From NCBI GenBank assembly GCA_025667525.1, contig CM046881.1, forward strand, positions 494,905,627-494,969,626: a stretch of DNA of 64,000 nucleotides, given 5' to 3'. The translations under genes and the position numbers were made by a program. Numbering within the stretch: position 1 is the first letter of the stretch; each line of letters begins with the position of its first letter. Positions 37,530 to 49,806 of the stretch are shown here, piece by piece. The notes beneath the pieces are model-generated. The model saw only the letters and a list, made by a program, of their open reading frames with translations. It was not told the DNA's origin and ran no database searches. This DNA is from Glebionis coronaria (Eukaryota; Streptophyta; Magnoliopsida; Asterales; Asteraceae).

Positions 37530-40500
37530 GAGCCGACATGAGAAATACGTTGGATAGCCAAACTAATGATCTGAGGAACATGATGGCTGGTTTCTTCCAA
37601 GGTAATCAACCCTCTTCTTCGGGTACTCTTCCGAGTAACACCATCGCGAATCCAAGAGGGGAGATGAAAGCAATCACCACTCGAAGTGGTAAAGGTACCA
37701 AGGAACCCGAGCTTCCTATACCTCCACCGGTGGTTGTGACTAAGGAGAACGAGTCACCTGCTCCTATTCCTCATCCTTCTCCGTCCCCAATTTCTCCACC
37801 TCTTCCTTCTACCCCTCCTCCACCCGTGGTTGTGAGTGATCCTATTCTCCCAAAGCCTTCCTCTTCTTCCAATATACCTTATCCATCTAGGTTAAGGAAA
37901 GAGAAGCAAAAGAGCAAGGATGATATTCAGGTTTCGAACTTCCTTAAAATGTTCAAACAATTGAATTTTAACATCTCCTTCGCTGAGGCTCTCGCTCACA
38001 TGCCTAAATATGCAAAAATGTTTAAAGATCTTCTGAGCGACAAGGAAAAGCTCCTCGATATTGCCAACACCCAACTTAATGAGAATTGCTCTGCAGTGCT
38101 CTTAAGGAAATTGCCAACCAAGCTTGGTGATCCGGGTCGTTTTCTTATCCCTTGCAATTTCCCGGGAGTAGAGAATTGCATGGCCCTAGCCGATCTAGGT
38201 GCCAGTATTAATCTTATGCCTCTAAGCGTTTGGAAGCAATTATCTCAGCCAGAGCTAGTCCCCACCAAAATGACTTTGGAATTAGCTAACCGTACGGTTG
38301 CTTATCCAGTAGGGATAGCCGAAGACGTCATTGTAGGAGTCGACAAATTCACCTTCCCTGCTGATTTCGTTGTCGTCGACTACGAGATGGACCCCCGTGT
38401 GCCACTAATTTTTGGTCGTCCATTCTTGAGGACCGGTCGCACTCTCATCGATGTTGAAGCCGGTGAGCTTATCATGAGAGTGGGTGACGGTAAAGTAGTC
38501 TTCAACATGGGAAAGTTGTCTAAACAACCTTATTCATACGAGAGTGTTAATTGTATTGACGTTCTTGATGAGGCTTGTGAAGAACACTTCAAAGATGCTT
38601 GTAAAAGTATTCCTACCTCTCTTCCCAATGTTGAGACCGTTTCCTCTATCGACTCATCACTATCTCTATTTGGAGAAAGTGATTTCCTTTGGAAAGATTT
38701 GGAAGCCACTATGGGAGATGTGAATTTAGACAATGACGATTCTACTACCAATTGGGATGAAGATCTCAGCTTCATTAAAAACCTTCTCAAAGAAGACAAT
38801 CCTTCTCCTCCATCTCCCACGGTCATTGCTATCGATACTCCGACTTCGAATACGCCTCCCATCGAAAATCCTCCGGATTTGGAACTTAAGGAGTTGCCGC
38901 CCCATCTTGAGTATGTATTCCTTGAAGAAGAGAAGAAGTCGTCAGTCATCATCGCAAAGGACCTTAAAGAAGAAGAAAAAGCCCGACTTGTCACCGTGTT
39001 GAAAGATCATAAGAAGGCTATTGCTTGGAAGATTTTGGATATTCGTGGAATTGATCCTCACTTCTGCACATACAAAATTCTCATGGAGGACGAATTTAAG
39101 CCCAAAATTCAAAGCCAACGAAGGGTGAATCCAAAAATCCATGAAGTCATCAAAACAGAGGTTATCAAACTTCTTGATGCGGGTATGATTTACCCTATTT
39201 CGGATTCACCATGGGTTAGTCCAATCCATTGTGTGCCCAAGAAGGGCGGAATAACCGTTGTTCCCAATGAACACAACGAGTTAATTTCCACTCGTCTCGT
39301 TACTGGGTGGAGAGTTTGTATAGACTACCACAAACTCAATGATGCCACGAGAAAGGATCATTTCCCTCTACCTTTTATGGACCAAATGCTTGAACGTTTA
39401 GCGGGTAATGAATATTACTGCTTTCTTGATGGTTTCTCGGGTTATTTCCAAATACCCATCGATCCCCAAGATCAAGAGAAGACAACATTCACTTGTCCCT
39501 ATGGCACATTTGCTTACAAAAGAATGCCTTTTGGCCTATGTAATGCGCCCGGGACTTTTCAAAGGTGCATGTTATCTATCTTCCATGACATGGTTGAACA
39601 AACCATGGAAGTCTTCATGGATGATTTCTCGGTCTTCGGGGATTCCTTCTCTTCTTGTCTTTCCAATTTGGAACGTATGCTTAAGCGGTGCGAAGACACT
39701 CGCCTTGTTCTGAATTGGGAAAAATGCCATTTTATGGTAAAAGAAGGCATCGTGCTGGGACACAAGATCTCGAAAGCCGGTCTTGAAGTAGACCGTGCTA
39801 AAGTCGATGTTATCGCCAAGTTGCCTCCACCTTCAACAGTGAAGGGTGTGAGAAGTTTCTTGGGTCATGCGGGCTTCTACCGTCGATTCATCAAAGATTT
39901 TTCTCAAATCGCTCGCCCGATGACCCACCTCTTGGAAAAAGATACCCCTTTTATCTTTTCCAAAGAGTGTCTTGAAGCCTTCAACTCGCTTAAGGATAAG
40001 CTAACTAAGGCACCCGTCTTGGTTACCCCTAATTGGGAGCTTCCCTTTGAGTTGATGTGCGATGCTAGTGATTTTGCTATTGGAGCGGTTCTGGGACAAA
40101 GAGTGAACAAACACTTCCAACCGATCCATTACGCTAGCAAGACAATGACTGGGGCACAATTGCATTATACGACAACCGAAAAAGAGCTTTTAGCTGTTGT
40201 CTATGCTTTTGAAAAATTCCGCCCCTATCTTGTCCTTTCTACTACAATCGTGTATACCGATCATTCCGCGCTGAAGTACTTGTTGACAAAGCAAGATTCC
40301 AAACCAAGACTTCTTCGCTGGGTTTTGCTGCTCCAGGAATTTAAAATCGAAATTCGCGATAAAAAAGGAGCAGAAAACTTAGCCGCGGATCATCTCAGCA
40401 GACTTGAGGATCCTTACCAAGGGGATCATCCAAACAAAGAAATCAATGATTCTTTTCCCTTGGAGACCTTAATGTCTATAAATTCGAAGTCGAATCAAAC

Positions 40501-41788
40501 CCCGTGGTTTGCGGACTTTGCAAACTACTTGGCGGGTGGAATTCTCAAGGAAGGGTTGACGTCCCAACAAAAGAAGAAGTTCTTCACCGACATCAAGACT
40601 TACTTTTGGGACGACCCTTACCTATTCAAACAATGTGCCGACCTGATTATTCGCCGATGTGTTGACGGACCGGCAGCGTCAGAAATCCTTGATGCTTGCC
40701 ACAAAGGACCCACCGGTGGTCACTTTGGTCCCAACTACACCGCCAAAAAAGTATTTGATTCGGGATTTTATTGGCCCTCCATATATCGTGACGCTCACGA
40801 TATGGTTAAACGATGTGATGTTTGCCAAAAACAAGGCAACATCACACATAAAGACGAGATGCCTCAGAATTTCATTCAAGAATGTGAAATCTTTGATGTT
40901 TGGGGTATCGACTTTATGGGGCCATTCCCTTCTTCTAAAGGAAACAAATACATCCTTGTAGCCGTTGACTACGTCTCCAAATGGGTTGAAGCCAAAGCTT
41001 TACCCACTAATGACGCAAGGGTGGTTTGTAACTTTTTGAAAGCTCTTTTCGCTAGATTCGGTGTGCCTCGTGCCATTATTAGTGATCGTGGGACTCATTT
41101 CTGCAATGACCAATTTGGTCGAGTCATGGCTAAGTACGGTGTAAATCATCGTCTTTCCACAGCCTACCACCCACAAACTAATGGCCAGGCTGAAATATCC
41201 AACCGAGGACTTAAGCGAATTTTGGAACGAACCGTGGGAGAGCATCGTGCCTCATGGGCTGATAAACTTGATGATGCTTTATGGGCTTTCCGTACTGCTT
41301 ACAAGACCCCGATCGACTGTACGCCTTATCGTCTTGTGTACGGGAAAGCGTGCCACCTCCCCATTGAGTTGGAGCACAAGGCTTATTGGGCCTTGAAGTG
41401 GGCTAATTTTGATATTAACAAAGCCGGTGACCTACGCAAGATCCAACTCAATGAGCTCAATGAACTTCGGAATGAGGCTTATGAAAATTCTTTGATCTAT
41501 AAGGAAAGAACTAAGCTCATTCACGACTCCAAGATCAAAAACCGAGAGTTCCATGTTGGAGACAAAGTCTTACTTTTTAACTCTCGGTTGAAAATCTTCT
41601 CGGGAAAGCTCAAATCTCGTTGGTCCGGCCCATTCACCATTGCCCAAATTTTTCCTTATGGTACTCTCGAGCTCGCTCAACCTAATGGACCTAATTTTAA
41701 GGTGAATGGCCAACGAGTGAAGTTGTACTTTGGTGCGGACACCTCTCAGGAGGTGATTCCATCCCTCACCACGTTCCCCATGAACTAA
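37526..41788 (+). CDS. Athila protease-RT-RNase H-integrase
   Basis: Polyprotein of 1420 residues, read from TTG at a frame offset from gag by one base; no own ATG is implied. By residue: Pro-rich linker 60-115; protease about 195-310 with DLGAS near 220 and FGRPFL; RT about 535-720 with [19 protein letters not shown] and catalytic FMDD near 697; RNase H about 840-955 with [10 protein letters not shown] and YTDHSAL; integrase with a [11 protein letters not shown]...CDVC zinc-binding region about 1055-1100, then D near 1125 (GIDFMGPF), D near 1187 (SDRGTHF) and E 36 residues later (GQAE), the D,D-35-E triad; C-terminal [10 protein letters not shown] tail without chromodomain. All active-site residues checked are intact, so only the upstream frameshift stands in the way of function. 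Confidence 0.94.
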   Translation: MRADMRNTLDSQTNDLRNMMAGFFQGNQPSSSGTLPSNTIANPRGEMKAITTRSGKGTKEPELPIPPPVVVTKENESPAPIPHPSPSPISPPLPSTPPPPVVVSDPILPKPSSSSNIPYPSRLRKEKQKSKDDIQVSNFLKMFKQLNFNISFAEALAHMPKYAKMFKDLLSDKEKLLDIANTQLNENCSAVLLRKLPTKLGDPGRFLIPCNFPGVENCMALADLGASINLMPLSVWKQLSQPELVPTKMTLELANRTVAYPVGIAEDVIVGVDKFTFPADFVVVDYEMDPRVPLIFGRPFLRTGRTLIDVEAGELIMRVGDGKVVFNMGKLSKQPYSYESVNCIDVLDEACEEHFKDACKSIPTSLPNVETVSSIDSSLSLFGESDFLWKDLEATMGDVNLDNDDSTTNWDEDLSFIKNLLKEDNPSPPSPTVIAIDTPTSNTPPIENPPDLELKELPPHLEYVFLEEEKKSSVIIAKDLKEEEKARLVTVLKDHKKAIAWKILDIRGIDPHFCTYKILMEDEFKPKIQSQRRVNPKIHEVIKTEVIKLLDAGMIYPISDSPWVSPIHCVPKKGGITVVPNEHNELISTRLVTGWRVCIDYHKLNDATRKDHFPLPFMDQMLERLAGNEYYCFLDGFSGYFQIPIDPQDQEKTTFTCPYGTFAYKRMPFGLCNAPGTFQRCMLSIFHDMVEQTMEVFMDDFSVFGDSFSSCLSNLERMLKRCEDTRLVLNWEKCHFMVKEGIVLGHKISKAGLEVDRAKVDVIAKLPPPSTVKGVRSFLGHAGFYRRFIKDFSQIARPMTHLLEKDTPFIFSKECLEAFNSLKDKLTKAPVLVTPNWELPFELMCDASDFAIGAVLGQRVNKHFQPIHYASKTMTGAQLHYTTTEKELLAVVYAFEKFRPYLVLSTTIVYTDHSALKYLLTKQDSKPRLLRWVLLLQEFKIEIRDKKGAENLAADHLSRLEDPYQGDHPNKEINDSFPLETLMSINSKSNQTPWFADFANYLAGGILKEGLTSQQKKKFFTDIKTYFWDDPYLFKQCADLIIRRCVDGPAASEILDACHKGPTGGHFGPNYTAKKVFDSGFYWPSIYRDAHDMVKRCDVCQKQGNITHKDEMPQNFIQECEIFDVWGIDFMGPFPSSKGNKYILVAVDYVSKWVEAKALPTNDARVVCNFLKALFARFGVPRAIISDRGTHFCNDQFGRVMAKYGVNHRLSTAYHPQTNGQAEISNRGLKRILERTVGEHRASWADKLDDALWAFRTAYKTPIDCTPYRLVYGKACHLPIELEHKAYWALKWANFDINKAGDLRKIQLNELNELRNEAYENSLIYKERTKLIHDSKIKNREFHVGDKVLLFNSRLKIFSGKLKSRWSGPFTIAQIFPYGTLELAQPNGPNFKVNGQRVKLYFGADTSQEVIPSLTTFPMN

Positions 41789-43728
41789 TTTTGGGTCGAG
41801 TCAGGCTCGTGACTCGGTTATCAAAAACAAGCGCTCCTCGGAAGGCAACCCGAGTATCTATCCTTTTATGTTTTAATCCCCTAAGTGTAGGGGGACTTCT
41901 ATACGAGTTTGTCTTTGTGTGGTGATGTGATTACAGGGATAAGTGCACTCTTGGAATCTTTGAAGAACCGTGCTCCCGTGTTATCCGAAACCCGGTTCTA
42001 TCTCTCAACTATCGTGATTCAATTTTCTTCATACTCACATTTGAAATTGATCACTTTCGTCGTCTCTTCCTTAACTTGAGTTAACCAACGTGCACAATGT
42101 CATAAGTGTAGGGGAGACTTTTCCCACATGCTTAAACATTGAGGACAATGTTTATCTTAAGTGTAGGGGGACTTCTATCGAAGTTTTAAGTGGACTTTTC
42201 CATGAAAATGCCTTCATTTAACCGGAAAATCATATTTTTCAACAATTTTCAAATTTTTTATTAACTTTGGCCATTTAGTCGTAATTTTTAATAAATTTTT
42301 ATCGTTGCTTTCATATGTATATATTCCGCAATAAAGTAAAATTTTAATAAAGTGGTGTAGCTAGTTTAGAAATCTTTGACATATTAGGCCCGTTGCGTTT
42401 ATTTTGACTCAACCCGAATAAACTTATCCAAGTTATTCTAGCTAGTATCCTTAACCATGTAGACCTTAATTGGTTTATTAGGCTAAGTATCCACGAGTCT
42501 CATTACTTGAGATTTTAAATTGTGGAGGACGAGAAATGATAGAGTCAATTATAAGTCGGTATTCTTGCACAAGCTCACTTGGTGTAATTATTTGCCTAAT
42601 CTCCCATCACTTGCTAATAATTTATCTGCAATAAGTAAGGTCGTACGATTTTAAAAGTTACTTAGCTTCTAGCCCAAGATCGTTTAAAAGTTGCTCGGTA
42701 ATGATAAGAGTTCATAGCCAAGGCATAACTTATGAAGCGGGGCACGAAGATTGGCGAGTCCGAAAAGGCCCTAACAAGGCATGAGGATTCAATTTTATTG
42801 CTAAAGATCCGAAGTGATGTGAAAAGCATTATTCCCAAAGTCAATATGAAGGATCAAGACTCACGACGAAAAGCAATCAACTCCCATAAAGATGATGGAG
42901 AAGTCTATCCGAAAAGACCCTAACAAGGTATGAGGATAAATAGATCCAAGTCCGAAAAGGAGGCGGATCGTTGTATCTCAAAATCCCAAATAGAGATCGA
43001 AGAAATAATCATGAAGTCGTGGTCAACAAAGTTGGAGTACCCCTCAAAAGTCTCCAAGTGAAGAAACTCTATTAACGATGAGAAGACCATTATCTCAAGC
43101 ACGTCTCTCAAGATATGAAGTATGAAGTACATGCCAAATATCGGCCCGAGAAAGGTCTCAAATCGTGAACCAAGTTATGCCAAGATATGAACTTTTTGAT
43201 ATCCCGAGAAGCAGTTTTAAGAGATTTTTTCCTTTAGCTAACTATTGATCAAATCGTCCTACTTTGCTTTCAGCCTTAATAAACTATCGAAATAAGTCCA
43301 AAAATGCATCTTCATGATCATTCTAAGATAAAAATAAAATATAAGAGATACACCTAGGAATAAGGGAGTTTAAGCATATAATTAAGCCATGTGTGTAAGT
43401 GTTTGAATTGCTAACTTATAATAACAATGATCTCGTTTTTAAGCTTAGTTTGGGGAACGTGAAACTTGAGGGTGATAAATCCTCACAGCACCAAAGCCCT
43501 AATGTAAGTCTTTGATCTCTTTGCAAGTTATTTCCATGTAGCTATTTTCAAGTGAGAATGGTTTTCTATCCTTTTGTTTCCGTTTAAGTTTTAATTCCTT
43601 TTAGTACTTTAATTTTTGTTAAGTAGTATTTTAATAAGGCCAAGGTTGATTAATTATGAGAAAAGTGTAAAATTGCTTTATCACTAAGCATTGCATGAGG
43701 GCATGGCAATGGTTAAGTGTAGGGGATT
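41789..43728 (+). other. Athila 3' non-coding region
   Basis: No env-like ORF. Polypurine-like AAGTGTAGGGGGACTT sites occur at about 41884, 42108 and 42160, each resembling the terminal tract. From about 42680 to 43230 it aligns with 4085-4620 of the pol-less element, including TTCATAGCCAAGGCATAAC and the twice-repeated motif TCCGAAAAG.CCCTAACAAGG.ATGAGGA at 42759 and 42908. Short reading frames here (for example 42732-42923) are not conserved as proteins between the two elements. Confidence 0.7.
43721..43728 (+). promoter_or_regulatory. Polypurine tract of complete Athila element
   Basis: AGGGGATT directly before the TG of the 3' LTR, in the context TTAAGTGTAGGGGATT. Confidence 0.8.
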
Positions 43729-45307
43729 TGATAGGTGTGTAAACACCCATCCTTTTACCACTTAATTCTGGCTAAAACGAGATCAAAACACGTATTTAAT
43801 ATCATTTGTTTGGAATTATGCGTGGTTTTTGTGTTTATTGTGTTTTCAGAGCCAACCGGATGGATATTGGAGAAAACATGGAATTGCACGGGATTTATTG
43901 AAGAAAAAGACTCAAGATGAAGTCTATTGTCCAAGAGATGCCAAAGATTTGAAGTCACTGGGCCTATTCGAAGATTTATCGAAGAAAAGGACCAAAGATG
44001 GAAGATTTATATAAGTCGAAGAAACTCAAGTCTATTAAACGAAGAAATTAAAGGACGAGTTGAATTTAATCGACGACAAATCCCGAATCAGAATCGAAAA
44101 CGTCAACTTTTCTGAAAAGACGGGAAGTCAAGAAGAACGGGAGAAAGCCCACTCACCAACCAAAAGAAAAGCCTATATATAGACCACCCTCACACTTTCC
44201 TTCCAGTTAGTTTTTAGTATTTTCATTCTCCCCCTTTTTCTCCCTTTAGTTCGTCCCATCACCATCACCACTAGGGTGATTGGTGATTTTGATCTTTGAT
44301 TTTCCAATCTTGTAATTTTAATCCTTGTTTTGTTATTGTTAAGACATCAATCATTAAAACAAGTTCTTGTTTAATCTTTACATTTCATCTTGTTCATCAT
44401 CATCTTTATCTTCAAGTTTTTAAGTTCTTATTTTATTGAGTTTGATCCTCAAAAGTTGTTGGGATTTGTGTTTTTGTTGATGGGATTTGTAGTTTATGGT
44501 TAGTAGATGCTTTGTGTTTAGTTTTATTTAAGATTTGGTGAAAAATTTGGTGATTTTTGGATTAAAAGTTGTTTCCCTGTTCTTCGGGGTAAGTTACTGT
44601 ATCTGGGTTTCTGAAAGTTCCGGATGAACAGTAACTTCCGGATGAACACCAAAAGTTCCGAATAAAGCTGTTTTCCAAAAGTTCCGAGTGAACTGAAAAG
44701 TTCCGAATGAGTTTTGTTTAAAAAAGTTCCGCATGAATCATAAAGTTCCGAATGAATTAAAATCTTCCGAATGAGCATTAAGTTTCGGATGAACCAAAAA
44801 CTTCCGAATGAGCATTAAGTTCCGGATGAACCAAAAACTTCCGAATGAGCATTAAGTTCCGGATGAAAAAAGTTCCGCATGAGTCTAAACTTCCGAATGA
44901 ATATTAAGTTCCGGATGAACCGAAGTTCCGAGTGAAAAGTTCCGGGTGAAAAGTTCCGAATCAAGGTTCAATCTTCCGAATCAATTTCTTTTGATAGTTT
45001 TACTGTTCTCTTACTGTTTCTATTTCCTTCCTTTTTCTTTATTGTTTACTATTTCACATTTATACTTTAACTGTGACTTTAATTTTAATTTCAATTTTAA
45101 TTTTAATTTCGATTCAAGTTTTATTAATTGTTATTAATTCAATTACTTTTAAAATTTAAGTTTACATTTTAGATCATTTAATGTTTAGTAGATTAGAAAA
45201 CCAAACCCTTTAATTTAGTAACCAAGAACAATTATTCCACTTAAGGCCGAGATCAATTCGAGAGGACTGTGAGAGACAAATAGAACCCATACAAAATCAT
45301 AGTATCA
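43729..45307 (+). repeat. 3' LTR of complete Athila element
   Basis: 1579 bp, nearly identical to 34317-35895. TATA box at 44174 and the TTCCG-motif array at 44614-44984 are both preserved. Followed by ACTAA. Confidence 0.95.
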
Positions 45308-47487
45308 ACTAACTACTGGGCTATTTATAGAGTTGAGTTGGAGTTTGGTGGGGATGAATGACGTGTTGGAGCCAATCCCCAGCTTCCACGTGTCATGAAT
45401 ATGCCAATTGAATTTATCCGTTGAAGAACACATTTGGGGTTTTTCAATTGAGTAGATTTCAGCTTAATTGGATGGTTGGAGTGTGATCCTCATGTGATTT
45501 AGAGCAAGTTTGATGTAGAACACTTCTTCTTAATACAACTTGATTTTCACTTATCTTCTCAAATTCACTTCTCATTCCCTCACTATCCTACTTCTATTGT
45601 TACTGTGTGTTTCTATTGATCAATCTTGATCAATAGAGCTTGTTTGATTGCACATTTGGAAGCTTGTAGCTGATTCAGACGTTTTTAGTTCATTCCATAG
45701 CCAAAAGTAGCAGATTATCGCAGGGGTGCTGAATTATAGATGATGATGGTGTTCTAATGGTTAAATGGTGCTAGATACTTGGTGATTTTGTTGATCATAG
45801 TTGGCTCAGCGCCTAACTACTCCAACAAAGGGGGCTTCAAGCTAAAAGGAATCATTTCTCTTGTTTAAATTCCACTAAACTATTGTGCCATGCTCAATTC
45901 CTAGATATAAAGCTTACCTGTTGAATTGTGACTGATTTGTTGTTCTTGTGGTGTTATTGATATGATCTGATAGTTAGCCAGTAGTTTTATAGCTTTTGGT
46001 TCAGTCTTGCTTCTTTAATCTTGGTCTTGTTCAACTTTATTCTCATCAGTTGGTCATTTAGTGTTTCATAGAGTTAACTAGCTGGATTTTGGTATGAAAC
46101 TGTCTCATTTGTGTCACCAAACAAATCTTGATAAGTGTCTATTGCTGTCATAAACTTTTACTCAAAAAGTCTTTACAAACTTTTCATATAAGTTTGAAAT
46201 TAGTGTGTGGATCAAAGTGATTTTTGAGATTTAGATTTTGAAAATTGTTGTTTTGAGTTCATATACACTCAATAGGTAAGTGTAAGTCAGTTTGTGAAGT
46301 TTTGTGGTCAAAGCTTTAGTCAAAAAGGCAATTGGCAATTGAAAAGTTTGGGTCAGTCTTTGCAAGGCCAAACTAGCAATCTTTGATCCTCTCTCATTTC
46401 TTGGTTAGTTGATGAAATTAGCTGATTTTTGCTCCTAGATCAAGTCCAATATATGAACTTTCAGAATTGATAAGTGAGACCATACAGTCTTTTGATTTGA
46501 GCAAGAAAACAGCTTAATAATAAGCTGCTTACAAATGCACTTTTCTGTGATCATAGCCAACTGCTTATCTCATTCCCATTAATCTACTTCACAAAAATTG
46601 TCTTTTTCTTTCACAAATCTGTTCACAAACATGTTCTAAGTGATTTCTGAGAAAATCAGCTTTTTGAAATTTCTTGGTCAACGAAAGTCAACCATAAGCA
46701 CTTTTTGCTTATTTGAAGATCCCAACTAATTGGCTTAATCATTTTTCATGATTTTTGACATTCCAGTCCTCTTGTAACTAGCTTAATCAGTTTCATTGGA
46801 AAAATCCATTTGTGAAAGTCTCATTCAGCTTATAGCTTAATATGGGCTTATTGGAATAAGCTAACTTGAGATTTAGACAGTTTCAACCTGTTTCCTTTGA
46901 GATACCTAGCTTATTTTGGATTTTAAGTGTTTTGCAAAAAAACTATAACTGATTTGGTGGGATAATAAGCTAACACGAGCTTATTGAAAGCTTATTGCCC
47001 GTTTTTAGTTAATAGTCTTGTTTAATTGCACATAGGTACTTATACTTTCTAGTTTGGTTAATCAGTTTTGTTAATTCATAGTTTTTTGGGTTTGCAATCT
47101 TAAGTCCTTGAAGTTTTAGTTTGTTACAAATTAGTTTGGCAGTTTTGGAATTTGTTAGTTAGTTGTTATACTTTGTTACATTTTTCACTTTTAGTCCCTA
47201 TACTTCTTAATTACACATTAAGTCCTTGTACTTTTATTTTCTTTACATTTTTGAGCAATTTTACTATTGTGCTTTAAAAACTTGTACATTGTGCTATAAG
47301 TGTGGTATTTGCAACTTGTTTTACGGATACATAGCTATACTATTTTTTACTTTTTACGTGATTCTTTGAAATAGACATAGATACCAAATACCTTTATTAA
47401 CACCAAAAACAATTTAAAACTTGATTTTAATTAGACTCTTAATTTGTCGTGAGCTTAGAAAAACGAACTTGAATAAGATCATATATT
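45308..47487. other. Right part of unresolved insertion, non-coding
   Basis: 2.2 kb with no supportable ORF. A TATA-like element near 45321 is followed by a CT-rich region (ttctcattccctcactatcc). The rest is AT-rich with agctta/taagct repeats around 46500-46990. I cannot place it in a family. Confidence 0.4.
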
Positions 47488-48012
47488 AAATAGTCAGGTA
47501 GCTACAGTAGGTTTGGTTGAAGCTAATGCTAGAACATGGACTGTGACCAAAGGACTGTTAACTGCTAAGTTTTGTCCTGAGGAAGAGTTACGTCAGTTGG
47601 AGGATGAGTTGAGGCATTTGGTGCTGAGGAATAATGATATTGTGGCTTATACGAAGAGGTTTTCTGATTTGTGTTTGTTATGTCCTGATGCTTTTGCTGA
47701 TGACCGTAAGAAGATGAAGCAGTATATCAGAGGTTTATCTAGTAATATCAAGGGAGAGACTACTTCGTCGAAACCCAAGACTTTTGATGAAGTTGTTCAG
47801 ATGGCTCATGCTTTGATGGACGTGAAGCTGCAGGATCGAAAGGATAGTATTGCTGAGGGGAATAAGAGAAAGTGGGAAGCTGCACACTAAAACCAAGGAA
47901 TAATAGAGGAGGTTATCGTAACAACAATAGCCAAGGACCAAATAGGAATTAACATTACAACTTTAGGAGGAATGATGGTGTTCGTGCTGCTATTGGACCC
48001 CAAGGAAACAAA
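47488..48012 (+). pseudogene. Chromovirus gag, C-terminal capsid part
   Basis: Resumes gag at NSQVATVG, through TWTVTKGLLTAKFCPEEEL and a helix with AYTKRFSDLCLLCPD, then IRGLSSNIKGE, all standard Ty3 gag capsid segments. A TAA at 47888 is a frameshift point: the following Asn-rich stretch (GGYRNNNSQGP) reads in another frame to a TAA at 47949. Confidence 0.75.
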
Positions 48013-48774
48013 GTGAACTCGAAGTGTGGTCGATGCAGTCTGTATCATGTTGAGAATTGTCCACCTGCTTGCAACAAGTGTGGGAAGGCCATACATAAAA
48101 TGGCAGACTGTAGGAACAAGGGTGTGGCCACTGGAGCCAATGCTGTCAAGGTAGTTAATTGTTTTGGATGTGGAGGCCGTGGACATAAGCAAGGAAACTG
48201 TCCGAGGGTTGGCACTAGACAGGGAGGCAATGTTGCTGCTGTTATTGCTGGGACTGCTGCTCCAGCCTATGTCGTGGGAGATACTGACAAACCTCAAGGG
48301 CCAAATGTGGTGACTGATACGTTCTTACTCGATGCTTGTTATGCTAGCATGTTGTTTGATTCTGGATCCAATAGAAGTTTCGTAGATGTTAGATTCAGTC
48401 AGCTATTGAATAGAGAACCAGTAATAATGACAACTAGTTATAATGTGGAGTTAGTTGATGGTAAGGTTGTTAGCACTAGTTCTATACTAAAAGGTTGTTC
48501 CTTGAAGTTAGGGAATTATGTGTTTAGTATTGATTTGATGCCCATAGAATTAGGATCTTTTGATGTGATTATTGGTATGGACTGGTTAGTTGTGAATGGT
48601 GCAGTGATGGTTTGTGGAGAGAGATTAGTTCAGATACCGTTAAGGAATAGGGTATTGACGGTGAAGGGTGATGAGTGTACTTCTCGTTTGAGAGTTGTTT
48701 CTTGTTTGAAGACGATGAGGTATATAGAAGAGGGTAGTAAAGTATTTCTTACCCAGATAAGTAATGAGGTGTGA
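48013..48774 (+). pseudogene. Chromovirus nucleocapsid and protease segment
   Basis: Open segment of 253 codons. Two zinc knuckles near residues 19-35 and 53-66 (CNKCGKAIHKMADC, CX2CX4HX4C, and CFGCGGRGHKQGNC) are followed by a retropepsin-like protease with FDSGSNRSFV (DSG active site) and DVIIGMDWL, characteristic of chromoviruses. No start codon needed: it is the continuation of gag after a frameshift. A TGA at 48772 is again frameshift-related, with RT-upstream sequence (LEDVPVIREYPKDL) continuing in the next frame. Confidence 0.8.
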
Positions 48775-49206
48775 ATGAGAGGAAACTGGAGGATGTGCCT
48801 GTGATTAGAGAGTATCCTAAAGATTTATCGGGATTACCGCCGCATCGTGAAGTTGAGTTTCGTATTGACTTAGTGTGGGAGCTGCGCCTGTTACTCGTGC
48901 ACCGTATCGTTTAGCGCCGTCTGTGATGAAGGATTTATCTTATAAATTGAAGGAATTGATGGATAAGGGATTTATAAGACCGAGTTCGTCGTCGTGGGGT
49001 GCTCCTGTGTTGTTTGTTAAGAAGAAAGATGGTTCGTTTCGAATGTGTATTGATTATCGAGATCTTAAAAAATTGACTGTCAAGAATCGGTATCCATTGT
49101 AGAGGATTAATGATTTGTTTGATCAGTTTCAAGGGTCAAGTGTATACTCAAAGATTGATTTGAGATCTGGGTATCATCAACTGAGAGTCAGGGAAGAAGA
49201 TATTCA
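48774..49206 (+). pseudogene. Chromovirus RT, first part
   Basis: Linker and fingers of RT: FRIDLV, a frameshift near 48873, then [29 protein letters not shown] and [24 protein letters not shown] at 49100 follows, then coherent [12 protein letters not shown]. It is cut in the middle of EEDI by the minus-strand element at 49207 and resumes at 52633. Confidence 0.82.
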
Positions 49207-49796
49207 TATGGAAACCTTGGTTTCCTCTAATCTTTTAGCTACTAGACATAGCCATTGTTCATATGATTAAACAATCAAAGCGGAAAAGAACAATAACTAT
49301 GTAACAAGGTGTTTGGGCACAATAACACATGAATTAAACAAACGGATTGCTAATTATATTAATAATCAACAATCACTAGACGTGTATACATTTAATCCCA
49401 CGTCTAGTGCAACACACGCTTTAGGTTTACATCTTGTATGAATGATATGAATAAACCTAATACCCTTGGTTCCTTTTATAGTGTAAGGATTAGGGTTTAC
49501 AAGAGATAAGAATGAATAAACATGTAAATCTTCTATTCAAATAAACTAATACAGAATATATTCTGCATATTTATCTAAATAGAAGCTTCCAACAACACTT
49601 GTCAATGTTTCTGTCAATGCTTGGATTGCACGTGACAATGCTTGTATTGCACTTGACAATGATTGTCAATGTTGACTTCTGTCAACGCCTGATTTGCTTT
49701 TGACAACGCCTGATTTGCTCTTGACAACGCTTAGACAAACGCCTTCATATTTTCTTCGTTTTTTAGTTTCTGCCACATCAACTTTTTGACCCAACA
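49207..49796 (-). repeat. 3' LTR of ORF-less element
   Basis: 590 bp; minus-strand start TGTTGGGTCAAAAAG, end GGTTTCCA(TA). It shares almost all its sequence with 52043-52632. It contains several CAATGCTTG/CAACGCCTG repeats near 49600-49730. Confidence 0.9.
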
Positions 49797-49806
49797 ATCT
49801 TCCCCT
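49797..49806 (-). promoter_or_regulatory. Polypurine tract of ORF-less element
   Basis: Minus strand AGGGGAAGAT abuts the TGTTGGGTC start of the 3' LTR. Confidence 0.75.

Larger units (their letters stand above)
34317..45307 (+). mobile_element. Complete Athila-lineage Ty3/Gypsy element (about 11 kb)
   Basis: Two 1579-bp LTRs (34317-35895 and 43729-45307), tRNA-Asp-type primer binding site at 35898, gag and pro-pol ORFs, a 1.9-kb 3' non-coding region and a polypurine tract at 43721. Flanks are ACTAT on the left and ACTAA on the right, a 4-of-5 target duplication. The LTRs differ by only about ten substitutions and a few small indels by eye, so the insertion is young. RT carries FMDDFSVFG and there is no chromodomain, both typical of the Athila lineage. 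One frameshift at the gag/protease junction is the only coding lesion I found. Confidence 0.93.
34178..47487. mobile_element. Unresolved insertion splitting chromovirus gag (hosts Athila element)
   Basis: Defined by the break in gag. Its own sequence is 34178-34316 plus 45308-47487 (about 2.3 kb); the rest is the nested Athila element. It may start as an LTR (TGTTACAACT) with a TATA box (tatttata near 45321) about 150 bp in. The remainder is AT-rich, with 'agtccctatactt' and 'agtccttgtactt' phrases typical of LTR/leader sequence. No ORF, no clear primer binding site and no target duplication found, so the superfamily is undetermined. A deletion of gag accompanies it. Confidence 0.5.

Noticed and set aside
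42732..42923. Possible small env-like or accessory ORF in the Athila 3' region
   Set aside because: The nucleotide sequence is conserved in the pol-less element but stops and frameshifts differ, so conservation is not at protein level.
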